Assembly (NCBI GenBank): GCA_035610835.1
Contig: CM069446.1
Location: forward strand, 75,129,062 to 75,193,061
From: Ophiura sarsii
Lineage: Eukaryota; Echinodermata; Ophiuroidea; Amphilepidida; Ophiuridae
Direction of reading: 5' to 3'
Length of the DNA stretch: 64,000 nt
This document shows, piece after piece, positions 25,325 to 37,373 of the stretch. A program made the translations under genes and the position numbers. The notes under the pieces were generated by a model that had not been told where the DNA came from, did not search any database, and saw only the letters and a list, made by a program, of their open reading frames with translations. Numbering within the stretch: position 1 is the first letter of the stretch; each line of letters begins with the position of its first letter.

Positions 25325-26205
25325 ATGAAAAAAAAGTATCGCACCACTTTTTGTTTTTGTTTTTTGTTGTTGTTGAAAAGTGCAAATGTGGCCTCGAATT
25401 TTGCCACCATGGTGTGATATTAGGATCATTTGTTTGCGTAAGTTGTCCAACAAAATGCTATGCAATAAAAGGGCCACATTTTAGTTTGTGACGTAATCGA
25501 TGTGATGTTTTTCAAGGCCAAGGGGAAAATGCATGCTTTTGTCCAAAAACATGCATGAAACAAGTTTGGGTATAACTCGATATTGAATAGACTTTAAAAA
25601 CATAAAAAAGTCATTATATTAGTTCTGTATTTGGAGCAAGAAATGTTTCATTTAGACGTTATAAGCTACAATATAGTGAATTAGTCCAAACATGCCATTT
25701 TTGTATTGCTCATAAATTCAGCATATATACGATGAGGTCACCGTTGTTTTTTTAAAGTTTATTTGACCTAGGTCAACACTTCCGCAATATTGCTTTTGTC
25801 ATTTGAACTTATTTACAATTTGACCTATTTTGACCTTTGACCCCATAACCGTTGGGCGTACGAAAAAGGGAGTTTTTCATGTTTGAGGACAATCGGGCAA
25901 CTTTTGAAATTTGACCCCGGATGACCTTTGACCTTGGAAGACTTGGATGTGCAAGGATTACAACTATAGAGATTAATCATTGGGCCTCTCAATATCGCGG
26001 TTTACCCAAACTTGTTTTATGCATTTTCCCTTTGGCCTTGAAAAACATTACATCGATTACATTACAAACTAAATGGTGGCCCTTTTATTGCATAACATTT
26101 TGTTTGACGGCTTACGCAAACGAATGATCCTTAATATCACACCATGGTGGCAAAATTCGAGGCCACATTTGCACTTTTCAACAAGTGGTGCGATACTTTT
26201 TTCCA
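25325..26205. mobile_element. Foldback element, arms about 220-260 bp
   Basis: About 25330-25592 is repeated as reverse complement at about 25980-26200: AAAAAGTATCGCACCACTT, AAGTGCAAATGTGGCCTCG, GCCACCATGGTGTGATATTA and CAAGTTTGGGTA are all present in both arms. The left arm has an extra TTTTTGTTTTTTGTTGTTG insertion. The loop of about 390 bases has repeated TTGACCT words. No ORF of a transposase. The family is unknown and flanking duplications were not identified. Confidence 0.8.
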
Positions 26206-26339
26206 TGTGTATATGCAGCGCAGTTTCATATATATCTTCTGGTTGCTATCTTCACATCATATCGGGGTATTAATCATGCTCTAAGAATGTATTATTGTAG
26301 CAGACAAATGTAGACTCCAAGGTGCTGAAGACCAGGCCC

Positions 26340-27640
26340 CAAATGTCCATCCTTCAACAACCAAATCCTTTGACAAAATAGTTTTTAAGCCCAAGGAAGT
26401 TCGAAAACTATTACAACATCTCAATCCAGATAAAGCTACTGGACCAGACCTGATTCCAACCAAGGTACTCAAGGAATGCTGTGCTGAACTTTCCAGTCCA
26501 CTCTGCAGGCTTTTTGATCTCTGCTTCACTCATGGTGTGTTTCCTACCCAATAGAAAACAGCATCTGTCACTCCAATCCACAAGAGAGGTTCCAAGGCTG
26601 ACCCAACAAAATACCGTCCTATCTCACTGCTAAGCAATATCAGCAAGCTCATGGAAGCTGTTGTGCAGAAACAACTTCAACGCTTTCTTCTCAGCAATGA
26701 TCTGATTTCCAGCAGACAGTTTGGATTTAGAGAATGCCACAGTACAGCTGATCTCCTCAACATTTTGTCACAGAAATGGAACAGCTCCCTAGACCAAAGT
26801 AACGAGATTTGTGTCATTGCCCTTGACATAAAAGGAGCCTTCGACAAAGTATGGCACAATGGACTTTGCTCAAAACTGATGTCAAAAGGTGTTACCAGAA
26901 GACTGCTTTCATGGATACACATTATCCGATATATCTATCTTAACAGTGATCTAAGCAATATGACAGCGTGAGCTGATCAATGGAAATGGACCTTTGAGCC
27001 TACCAAGTGCAAGACCATGGTAATCTCTAGGAAGAGAACCCCATCCCAACTTGAACTCTACTTTGGTAACTGCAAGCTACCATCTGCAGACAAACTGGAA
27101 ATCCTGGGTGTTACCATTGATAGCAGCTGACTTGGTCAAAACACATCTCGGCTGTCTCAACCAGGGCTGGCCAGAAGCTCGGCGCTCTTCGCAAGGTTGC
27201 AAATAAATTGACGGCATTGGGCAGATCTACTGTGTACAAATCACAAGTCCGTAGCGTAATGGAGTATGCTTCACTAGGCTGGTCACTAGCGCTTCACCTA
27301 CTATCCTAAGCCAGCTTGACAACATCCAAAGGAAGGCGCTCAAGATCATTGGATCTCATGACGCTACTGGTCTATCGCATCTCAGCATCACAAGCCTACT
27401 TCACAGGCGACAGGTAGCAGCAGCCACGGTCTTGTACAAAATGCACACCAACCACTGCCCACAAGATTTAGCATTGCTCCCCACCCACACCATATGTTCA
27501 TTGTCGTGCTACGCGTTCAAGTGTTGCAATGCCAGATCATGCCCTTTCATTGCCGCCTGCCAGAACTTGCTGCTTATACAGAAGTTTCATCCATACAGCT
27601 GTTCCACTGTCAATGTTGTCGGCAACTTCCAAGACTGTCT
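26340..27640 (+). pseudogene. LINE reverse transcriptase remnant
   Basis: Conceptual translation gives NPDKATGPDLIP, then after an in-frame TAG (26552-26554) SVTPIHKRGS...YRPISLLS, FGFRECHSTADLL and VIALDIKGAFDKVWHNGL, the hallmark blocks of non-LTR (jockey/CR1-like) reverse transcriptase. Translation then jumps near 26965 to WTFEPTKCKTMVISR and later NIQRKALKIIG, so the segment with the catalytic YADD motif is missing. A further stop lies near 27128, and the C-terminal block ALSLPPARTCCLYRSFIHTAVPL lies in another frame near 27540-27605. The endonuclease and 5' half are absent. The element is inactive. Confidence 0.88.
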
Positions 27641-27941
27641 ACCCCGGGTGGAAAGTCGTGGGTATTTCCATTGCTGCCGTAAGCTACATACATGCTTAGT
27701 TCAAATGGTAAAGTTTCCTGGACCAAAGACAGAAAACACGCTACGGTGTTGTTTTTCTGAGAAAAAAACCCCCAAAACATGTTGGTCCATGTGATTTTAG
27801 TCATTTTATTTGCAGAAAATCGAAAGAGGCGCCCCTCGTGTACATGCACATACTATAACTATCACATAATCACTATATAGTAATAGTAATGAACCATACT
27901 TTCAGCATTTAAACAGACACTACCTTTAAAACCGGTCTTAT

Positions 27942-28143
27942 CACTTTCCACGCGGCTATTAGTTTTATCATAATTATACAAAACAGATTTTTCATGTGTG
28001 TACTTATACTAATGCATTTCTTACGGTGATTCCAAATAATATGGTGATGACATCGGGGATGACATTCATTAATTTTGACATGTTCCAAACATTTTGTGAA
28101 CTTTTGGAACTGTTGTCTGCAGACGACTGCCGCGTGGAAAGTG
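27942..28143. mobile_element. piggyBac-like MITE with TTAT flanks
   Basis: 202-bp copy of the family at 29104-29344, with inverted termini CACTTTCCACGCGGC and its near complement GACTGCCGCGTGGAAAGTG. The flanks are TTAT on both sides (27938-27941, 28144-28147) where the sister copy has TTAA. Confidence 0.78.
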
Positions 28144-28149
28144 TTATTT

Positions 28150-29099
28150 TGACCTGATTTACTCGTATGAATCATATGAATCATTCGTATGGAAACAAAA
28201 CCGTTTACGTCTCCTCAAATGTACAACCAAACAATGACTAATGATTATACGCGCAATTTATCCGAACTGTAACAACTCGTATTCCATATTGTAAGGCTAG
28301 AAATAATAGCATTATTGATTAGTTCATAGTATCCCACTCTGTCTTTTAAATCCAGCTGCATGTATATCATAACGCCCTCAATAATAATGTGGGTATGTAT
28401 ATCTATACATACACGAAACACACATGAGCAATGACCTTTCAGCTTTAATTAAAGTAAAGCTAGACTTTGATGATTTGAGTTGGATTTTCTTCTTTTTTTT
28501 CTTGTGAAATAATCAGCAAGATCAGATAAGGTTATATTTCCTAATTACGCATGATCAAAGAGAGATAAGTCAAAATACTGTGAAGCATGATTATAACCAC
28601 TCATGCTCATAAGATATGCACCGCGTCCAACATTTCAATTTCTCTATCAAGGTTTATCATATTATGTATTGAATTACACTATAAAGACTGGTTCAAAACG
28701 TTATGCCTTTTGCATCACTGTTCTTTTGATATAGCGTTCTGCAGAGCTTAGTAAATAATGTGCATAGTTGTATACAAGACTTTATAACTTTATATACACG
28801 TCACCTAGATATTTCATATAATTACATATAATATACAATGCATTCAGATCATGCAGGGACGATCATGCCAGAGCTATGTCAAATTTGATGGTTACCCGGC
28901 CCTGCATAAAAAATAAATTCCCATATCTAATGTATTGAACACGTTTTCGACATGATTTTCTTTGATCACACGTAATTCAAAAATAAAAGAAAGTGTAAAT
29001 AAAATGCATGTTGTTGATTGGCCGAACAGAAGCCGTCAAGGTCGCCTTTGTATGTCTAGTGTATGTTTATAGTGCACCCTGGCACACTTCTTAACCATG
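28150..29099. other. Intergenic, no gene seen
   Basis: AT-rich, with no supported gene or recognised element. Confidence 0.5.
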
Positions 29100-29103
29100 T
29101 TAA

Positions 29104-29344
29104 CACTTTCCACGCGGCTATTGATTTTATGAAAAATACAAGACAGATTCTTCAGAAACCTTTCCTAACTTTCAAAGTCTACCTCAAGGATTACTGAACG
29201 AATACTAGGCATGTTTGTACTTATTTCAATGCATTTCTCATCGTGATTCCACATATGGTAATGACATTAAATAATTATGACATTTTTAAAACATTTTGTG
29301 AACATTTGAAACGTCGTCTGCAGCCCCCTGCCGCGTGGAAAGCG
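29104..29344. mobile_element. piggyBac-like MITE with TTAA duplication
   Basis: 241-bp element with inverted termini (CACTTTCCACGCGGC at the left, complement of CGCTTTCCACGCGG at the right), flanked by TTAA at 29100-29103 and 29345-29348. The TTAA target is the signature of piggyBac elements. Related pieces lie at 27942-28143, 37998-38200 and 51245-51465, the last ending CCGCGTGAAAAGGGTTAA. No transposase. Confidence 0.85.
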
Positions 29345-29596
29345 TTAACAGGAACATGATTAAGCAAAGAGCTGACACTCGACTTCAAGCCCCCTTCTAC
29401 CTCCTAGTGACTCAAACATGTCAAAAGCGGGTGACTGACTCACCTCCCAACATCAGGATGGATAGGAGTTCCCGTAAATAACATTACGCCACTGCTTCTG
29501 AATTCATCATCCCTGTGGGATAAAGTTGGCCTTCGTTGTCATGAGCTGTTCAGTGCGAGTAATGCCGTTTATGGTCGAATCCGAAGTGTGTACCGT

Positions 29597-30683
29597 ACAC
29601 TCTAATTGTAGAAGAGTGAAAATTCAATCTAAATTTCGAGTGAATATGATTTAACTCTAATCGAGTGGGTTTTATTTTGCTCTGAAAGAGCGAAAAAACG
29701 TTCCGGCTATTCACTCTCACATAAGCATTTTAGTGACGCAATTGTACAAATATTTAATGGTGAGTACATCTTCTGAGAGGCTGTAGTTCATAGCATAATT
29801 ATGTAAAGATGAAATCTGAACCAGTTTATGCCGCGCAGTTCACGGCAGATGCTCGTAGAATGGGGGAATGATTTATTATTGTTAGGCCTATTGCAATGCA
29901 AGACATGCACGGCCAGATTACTGTAAAACACTCAATGTACAATTGGTCGTCTGCTAACGGTTATAGCGGTTGTGACACCGTGCTGATGAAGAGTCTTACA
30001 CAATACTTCACAATATAACCGTTTGCACAAATTTACAAACTTGACCAGTTTGTTTATACGTAATGCTCTGCGCGTACTGCATGATTTGTAAATGTAGTAG
30101 GCCGATAATTTAATTGAGTCTGTTCATCTAACTCTGACACATGATAGCTCTACTACATTACACTTATTTATATACTTGTGTAGACCTACCATGATCTGGT
30201 TCAGATTTGATCTTTACATAATTGTGCTATGAACTACAGTCTACCTAGAACTTGTACTCACCTAACATAGAAGCCTACATTCAACTCTAAAATAGTGAAA
30301 TTTCACTCTTACATAGAGCAAACTCAGTGACCAATCCTTTAGAGTGAAGTTCACTCTCGAGAAAGAGTGATTAAATTCACTCTATACAAAGAGGTCACTC
30401 TTTCCTAAAAGTGAATGTTATCACTCTTCTCGAGAGTGAACTTCACTCTAAAGGATTGGGCACTCAGTTGGCTCTTTGTAAGCAACCTCAAGAACCACAA
30501 TTCCGTTGAGGGCGCTAACGGAATAAATCACATCGGGTTCTTGAACTGCACTATATCTTCAGATTAAGACGAATTGTAAACTGCATATATAGTGCAGTTT
30601 AACAAGGAGACCAGGTTGTTGTAATAGTGAAATGACACTCTTTTAGAATGGTTTTTCACTCTTTCTAATATTAAATAGTGTAG
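29597..30683. mobile_element. Foldback element rich in AGAGTGAA/TTCACTCT
   Basis: The ends are similar inverted sequences (TACACTCTAATTGTAGAAG at left; complement of AATATTAAATAGTGTA at right, both followed inward by AGAGTGAAAA). Two inner inverted pairs are nested: 29758-29840 with 30185-30260 (GCTGTAGTTCATAGC/GCTATGAACTACAG) and 30335-30376 with 30418-30457 (CCTTTAGAGTGAAGTTCACT). AGAGTGAA or its complement recurs many times. The element lies immediately 3' of gene B. No ORF. Confidence 0.65.
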
Positions 30684-30748
30684 GTGTTTCACCTCTCAGA
30701 AACACTGCTCCTGGTCTCTGTCTCTCCATCTCTTCTTATTCTTCCTTT

Positions 30749-32243
30749 TTATTTGAAATCCTGTACACGTGTTTGGTTGGCGTATACGACTTCATTTGAT
30801 GAATTTACATGAACCGGAGACGAATGATCATGGTGGTCGGACGTGCTGGCTGTACCTTCAGGTGCACCTAATGTCGCGTCACCACCCGTGAAATCTAAGT
30901 AGACATGTTGAACAACCGACTCCGGCTCTTGAGCAGCAGCAGCAGGGATGGGCGAAATACCTGCACGACTTTCAGGTATCTCTTCGTAACATGTTTCCGG
31001 TATCTCCTCGTAGGTTTCTTCAGGTAACTCTTTGATTTCTTCGTAATCTCCGTCAATTGTCTTGTGAGATACAGATTTGACCACGTAATCAGTTTTTTCA
31101 GCTTCCAAGGAAACCATCCCAACATTTGTACACTGGTCGCCGACTTCGTGATTATTTGGTGACCGAGGTACAGGTGGCAGATCTTGATACAACTTGGCAC
31201 TCTTATCTTCGAATGTATTCTTTTGAAGGCTTGTGTAGTTTTCACCTTCAGCTGATGAATGCCCGTCATGGTTATCAGTCGACATGTGTGGGTTGTCATG
31301 GCTGTTATCTGCTGAGGCGGTATTAGATTTGGATTTAACACATACGTGCCGTGATCGAATGCCTACTATGATGGCAACGGATACAATGGCTATGATGACG
31401 ATGATACTCAATACTATCGCCACGATAACTCCGCTTTGTAACTCTGTAGACATGGTAGAATTAGCTGTGTGTTTTGAAGATTCTGTAAAGGTGACGAGCA
31501 GAGTTTCTGTTGTCGGCAATAAGCTTCTTACCTGCAATGGTCCAATCGTACATCTTTCACGGTCATTCCCACGCAGGCATGTGAATGTCGTACCATCGTA
31601 TTGAGTGGTTAATGTTAATTCGATTTCAGACGTTACTGTATCAGATGACGATGTAGTATCTGGTTGTGGGAAAGAAATTGCAATTTGAGATTGCAAGTTC
31701 CAAAATAAAATACTTAGAGGGTCGTCGGCGGGGTTGGCAATTTCTGAAATACACGTAAGTCTGATTTAAAATGTCATTAAAAACCAAATTTTCATTCAGT
31801 GGTGTAACTGAACACGAAATTGGTCGAAGAAGAACATCGAGTTTTAAATGTTGTTGGTCTAAAACGGCACCTGATATCGTGGCTATATAACAAGTGAAAT
31901 CACCACTAAAAGATATGTCTATGTCATTAATGGTCAAGGATACAATGCTATTGTCCTGAATCCCCGATGATTGAACATTTGGAGGAGCATCAAAATATCT
32001 CCCCTCATCATTTGCTAATGTTCGAATATCAATATCTCTAATGCGTTGGAAAATTAAAACGGCGTTGCTATCGCCTACAAATCCACTAAATACACACTGA
32101 AGTTGGACTTGATCCCCTACATAGATGTTTCCGGTTGGCTGTATTACTTGGAAGCTGAGGACCTCCTGTGCGTGGTTTGTGACCAAAAGATTTCCAAAGA
32201 AAATAGCTGACATTGCCAACAACACATACATTTTCGAATGCAT
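30749..32243 (-). CDS. Ig receptor B: full tail with ITAM, one frameshift
   Basis: Paralogue of genes A and C. The ATG directly follows a splice acceptor (CTTCTTTTTCAG). Signal peptide, then Ig domain 1 (VQLQC to SGDFTC), Ig domain 2 (LTCIS to TTFTC), transmembrane segment GVIVAIVLSIIVIIAIVSVA, and a tail close to A's with YTSL, YQDL, YVVK, YEEI-x7-YEEI (a perfect ITAM spacing), another YEEI, HVYLDF and VVYANQ (a YxN Grb2-type context). The frame breaks between LVFNDI and IRLTC: one base too many in the AAA/TTT run at 31765-31767. Dropping it rejoins the frame without a stop, giving about 497 residues. It is therefore either a young pseudogene, an assembly indel, or an unusual splice. The tail and 3' UTR are uninterrupted, so this gene serves as the empty-site reference for the insertions in A. 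Confidence 0.8.
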
Positions 32244-32262
32244 CTGAAAAAGAAGAAAAAAC
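32244..32262 (-). other. Splice acceptor before gene B ATG
   Basis: Minus-strand TTTTTTCTTCTTTTTCAG abuts the ATG with a strong pyrimidine tract. This decides the start at 32243 rather than the in-frame upstream ATG. Confidence 0.75.
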
Positions 32263-32269
32263 ACTTTAT

Positions 32270-33929
32270 TAATGTACTTTCAGAAAGTCTAAAACACAAA
32301 ATTATTTTTAAAATCATTTCTGTCTGACTGTGAACTGTCACTGGACTGTGTTAACACTTCAGTGCTCTTAGTGGGTCCCTTCATAATATTTTTGTCTGCG
32401 ACAAAATGATTTGTGTTCATATAGGGCCATTGAAAATGTTATTTACTGCAACCCTTTTCCTAAAAAGCTTCTTGGGTTCGTTCAAGACAAAAACCAGTTC
32501 AAATCTCCATTTAATATCAATCTACAAATGCACTTTCATTCCAACACAAGACGCGATAACTCGAATCTTAGGGTTTTTAACACAAAATGATTTGAGAAAA
32601 TCTTGAGGAACTTTGAGGAGAGCAATGCACGGTTTTAGCGGTCACATATCGTTGACTAAAGATGTATACTGCGAAATCATCACTCTGAGCTCCAGAGTAA
32701 AACGGTTTTTAATGTTTATAAGTTTCCGATGACATTCAAGTGGTATTTTCTTGCTATTTTCAATCGGCGACTGGCGTGAAACTTGAACTCTGACCGATGC
32801 AACTGTACGACATCCTATAAAGGTACATTTTCTGCGACAATATGATTTGTCTTAATACAGGTCCATTGATAATGTCATTTAGTGCAAACCCTTTTCAATC
32901 TTGTGTTTTTGCCCATTGTTAATAGATATTTGGTATGTGTACGACGGTGAACTAATGAGGCAAACTTATGACATCGTAAGTCTTTAGTAAAAGCGGTTTT
33001 TACTCCACAATCAAGTGTATTAAATTGGCAGTTGTGCCTGAAACGATACATAATATCTATTATTCGCCCTCAAACGCTCAATACGTGGCGTACGTTTGAT
33101 AGTTTGTTGCCGATTCATTGCCAAAGTGGTTTTCTTATTAGATCGCATCGTTGCCAACACCGAGAACGAAAGGAAAAATAACTTCTCCACAACATTTAGT
33201 GGGGTTCAAAAATCACTTTACATTTGCACACTCTGAGAGTGCGCAAAGGTCTAATGAGCGAGTGTCAGAAAAAATAAACCAGAAACAAAGTCAACAGTTA
33301 TAGTATCAAAAATATGAAAGTAAAAGACCGCAGTACAGCCTCATTTTCTGCGAAAATTTTGTCATACTAGTTTTATGATAATCCTGATAACATTCCCCAG
33401 GGGCCTTTTTGTTTTGTTTTTGAATAATCGATTATTTTTTGAGTTACAGACCAAAAAGTGCCAAAAAACGTGATTTTTTTACCGCAAAAATCATGAAAAT
33501 CACATTTTTGGGGGAAAAAAATCACCTTTTTGAAAAAAAAAAAAAAACACTCCTGGGGAAAGTTATCAGGATTATCATAAAACTAGTATGACAAAATTTA
33601 ACGAAATATATTTTGAGTTATCTTTTCCAAACCTAAAATGGGTCAAAAAACGTGGTTTTTATAATTGTTCCCAAAATGGTCAATTTCATTATCATGGTTG
33701 GATTCATTTAACCCTTTTCTGCAAAAAACTGTATACGTTTATAAAGATTTAATGAATATTGAAGAAGTTACGGCAGTTTTACGGAGGCTGTACCTGAGAG
33801 TCCACAGCCCCCTTAACGTTGGGGAATGTCTCGAATGTTGTCGATTTTTGTCAACTAAGGAGTTTTCACCTGTGGAATGTGGCCTGTGCATACATGAATT
33901 GCAACCATTATAAATAAATGGTAAAGTAT
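32270..33929. other. Intergenic with hairpin at 33356-33598
   Basis: No gene is supported. TTTTGTCATACTAGTTTTAT (33356 onward) and its continuation to CCCCAG recur as reverse complement at 33553-33598, giving arms of about 46 bases around an A-rich loop of about 150 bases: a small foldback element. Confidence 0.7.
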
Positions 33930-35212
33930 TCGTCTAAAGTGTTGCATTTTGTGTCTAAACAATGTGGTTTGTTTTTTTGCTTTGAAGTCACATGCATACA
34001 TAAAATGGTAAATAATTCGTCTAAATGTTGCATTTTGTGTCTAAACAATGTATTTGTTTTTGCTTTGAAGTCACATTAATACCATTATACATACTAAATA
34101 ATGATCGTTGTAAAACAAACCGAAATTGTTGTCATTCTGATGTAGTTACTTAACTTCGTAACTCAATTCATATGAGTTTCCAGAGTAATTTGCATAAATA
34201 AATGTAGCATTATGCCTACATTTCTGTCTATCAGGGGTCGCAGCTTTGTAATCACTTAACATGGTACCCGCTCCAACCATGACGATCATTACCGCTGACC
34301 TTAATTCATCGCCATCTTTACGCAGTTGATTTCCTTACACTGTCGTGTATTTACTTAATTAATAATGCGTTTTAACTTTAATATTTTGTACAAATGTTTA
34401 GTAAAGTGAATGTCTTACCTTTCAGCTCTTCTTGATCAGTGTAGAGCTTTACTAACGTACGTAATAGTTTCTCGACGAGGTTGCTAGATGTTGCAGCCAT
34501 ATACTGTAGACAATAAGGCTGAATTATTGAGGAAAACAACAGTACTTAGGCCTATGACGAAACAGACCACACAAATAATGTATATATAGTTCAATCAAAG
34601 AAAATCATTGGTTCAATACGGTATTATGTGATTAGGGTAATTACGTTTCTGGGTTTACTGATTAAAGTGTTTTCTATAGTTGAATACAGAGGTTGAGTGA
34701 AAGTTCATCAAGTGCAAACCATTCCAATTATACGAGGGTCATTCAATAAGTTCCATCTCCTCCGTCATAACATCGCTAGTAGGTATGTCAGCCTCATGAC
34801 ATTTGTCATGATAAATCTATCATAGCTACACAAATGATAATTGATATATGTTTCACTTTTGTTCTGATGTGGTCAAAGCCAGAGAGAGTTAAAGAGATAC
34901 CTTAAATTTAGAACGGATATATAATACTTTCCGATAGGGACGTGTTGTCTCTGATATTAGAACAGGCGAAATGATCAGCACTTATTTCGCTATTTTTCAC
35001 TCGCTTTCGTCGCACTACATTGTATATAGACATTCGGTTTTCACTGCGCATCTCTAGAAAAGTACGTAAGTCATAAGGCTGGCATACATAATAGCAGATC
35101 ACGATACTACGTGTTTAAATTATTAAAAAACATATTTACAAGAAATTTAAAGGTTGGCTACTTTCAGGCATGATGTTCACTATAATAGATACCCTGTTTG
35201 AGAAAATTAGAC

Positions 35213-35782
35213 AATACAGTCATCAAAAAAAAGTAACTATGCAGGTAATAAATAGACTTATAACTCTAAAAATATATATCCTCCCCAAAAATACTAAATC
35301 ATAAAGTTTTTGAGAAATTTATCTTCTTTAATATGAGATATTGCACGCTAGGATCGGTCGAATATTGAAGAAGAGACAATCAAAAACGTAAGGTAAAGTC
35401 ACAATTTCATTTTCACATTTTACATTTCAACACGGGGAGAGTATGACAGGTAGCGTGTGTGTGGTGTATTGATCCATCGGAACAATACGGCCGACTGTCC
35501 AACGTGCGCATGCATCCCCCAATTGCACTACCGGTATTAATCGATAAGATAGATGGGTCCGCGTGTAGAAAATAAAAATGTGAAAATGAAAATCGGACTT
35601 CACCTTACATTTGGGAGTGTCACTTCCTCAATTATCGCCCAATCCTAGCGTGCAATATCTCATACTAAAGAAGATGTATATCGAACAACTTTATGATTTA
35701 ATATTTTTAGATAGAATATACATTTTTAGAGTTAGAAGCCCATTTATTACCTGTATAGTTACTTTTATTGATGACTGTATGT
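35213..35782. mobile_element. Foldback/Tc1-like MITE, arms about 240 bp
   Basis: Long inverted repeat beginning CAGTCATCAA...AAGTAACTA and ending in the complement TAGTTACTTTTATTGATGACTG, flanked by TA. Inner pairs include CTTTAATATGAGATATTGCA and CACGCTAGGAT. Copy II of the duplication has no such element after ATTAGACAATA (61915-61928). A related partial copy is at 44930-45297. No transposase. Confidence 0.85.
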
Positions 35783-36130
35783 CAGTTTAAAGACAAATAT
35801 CCGAGCGTTGCGTTATTGTCCGTTTGAGGAAATCTGACAATTAAGTATAAAGTCGAAGCTGCGAAATCAACCCACTGGGCTCCAAGGTAGACGTTACTTT
35901 TAAGATGATGCCAAGCATTGCTCATATTATTAATACTTGCTCAAAATGTGAACCATGCCCAAGGTAATCGTTGCTTCTTCCGAAAAAAATCAACCATGAC
36001 AAATTGTAATAAATGTTCGTTCACTGAGTGCTGATAATTATATTCTGGTGTTTTACTCTGGAGTCCAACATACTGATTTGGCAGATCCGTCTAAAGCGTG
36101 ATATTTTAGACAAAGCTACCTGAGAAAATA

Positions 36131-36350
36131 TCAATAGACGTTATTCATAACTGGCGATTTCAGGCTAAAGAGGGAGATAATCGATGTGACGTCACTTATC
36201 TTAACGAAAGCGAGGCCAACAATGGTAAATTACGTAAACATTGGTGTCGTGTGACGTAATTTACCATTGTTGGCCTCGCTTTCGTTATGATTAGTGACGT
36301 CACATCCGAGTATGTCTCCCTCTTTAGTAATTATGAATAACGTCTATTAC
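36131..36350. mobile_element. Foldback MITE, arms about 100 bp
   Basis: AATAGACGTTATTCATAA at the left and its complement at the right bound a near-perfect palindrome. The inner arms contain GTGACGTCACTTA and AACGAAAGCGAGGCCAACAA and meet at a loop of about 15 bases near 36243. Absent from copy II. The transcript would form a hairpin of about 100 bp. Confidence 0.85.
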
Positions 36351-36662
36351 TGTTGTAAAAAACAGGTATACACCAAAACCCATAGTAATTATTTCTCAGG
36401 ACTCCAGGAATCGACAGTAGGTCTGAGTCGAAGTCTCTGATTGTTACGACACGCGGATGGCGCTACAGAAGCTTCGGATTCCGAGAGTTTTTTATAGCCT
36501 GCCATGATTGCTGGACGAGACTGACTATAGTGTAGGACAACCATCGTAGGTTTGTTGCAGTAATGTTTACCTGATACCGCTAATCCGTGTGGATAATGTG
36601 ATACGAGTGTATCCCCATCTTTAATCGATAATTTGTAATTTGCATGTTGCTACACCGAAGAT

Positions 36663-36820
36663 CCCCCCCCCCCCCCCCCCCCAAAAAAGGACAACAGTTG
36701 AAATCGTACTTCGTCCTTGTTCGTGATCGTGTGGATACCTAATATACGCGACAATTTAAGCGAGCGTTTATAAATACTTTGGTGGGGGCGTGGCGGAATA
36801 TTCGAGGGGGGGGGGGGGGG
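36663..36820. repeat. 20-C and 15-G homopolymer pair
   Basis: C run at 36663-36682 and G run at 36806-36820, complementary and about 120 bases apart. The paralogous place in copy II has only a G run (62556-62576, 21 G). Confidence 0.9.
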
Positions 36821-37263
36821 CGGGGGTTCAAAAAATGTCATCTCCAATTGCAGGCCCACAAAGGCCGAGTCTCAGAAAAAGTCCAGCGGGCTGTCCGAGT
36901 CATAAGTCCTATTCCAAATCCAGATAAAAGGCAGTGGTGTGTCCAATGGGTTGAGAGCGGGCAGGACTTGACTATCATTCGTGGGAATTGCACCGATTCA
37001 GAGAAGTTCAAATACTTTAATAACATCCAATTTTGAAACCTCATTTGTGTGAATCGAAACAAATGTAGTACTAAAATAGCATTTTTTTCTCGGGTTGCGC
37101 GCTTATATGTCCAAGAATATCATGTGAAGTCTATTTCAAACCAAAAAAGGGCCAAGTTCCATGTATTTAAATAGCAAAACAGAAAAAAATGTGTCTCAAG
37201 AACAGATTATCGTACAAATTGATGTGAAATCATTAGGGGAATTGAGACCATGCACCCCCCCTT

Positions 37264-37373
37264 ACCACCACCACCACCACCACCACCACCACCACCACCA
37301 CCACCACCACCACCACCACCACCACCATCCCCCTCACCACCACCACCACCACCACCACCACCACCACCACCAT
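37264..37373. repeat. (CAC)n microsatellite
   Basis: About 35 CAC units with one CATCCCCCT interruption; the paralogous site at 63001-63016 has about five units. The poly-His frame is an artefact. Confidence 0.95.
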
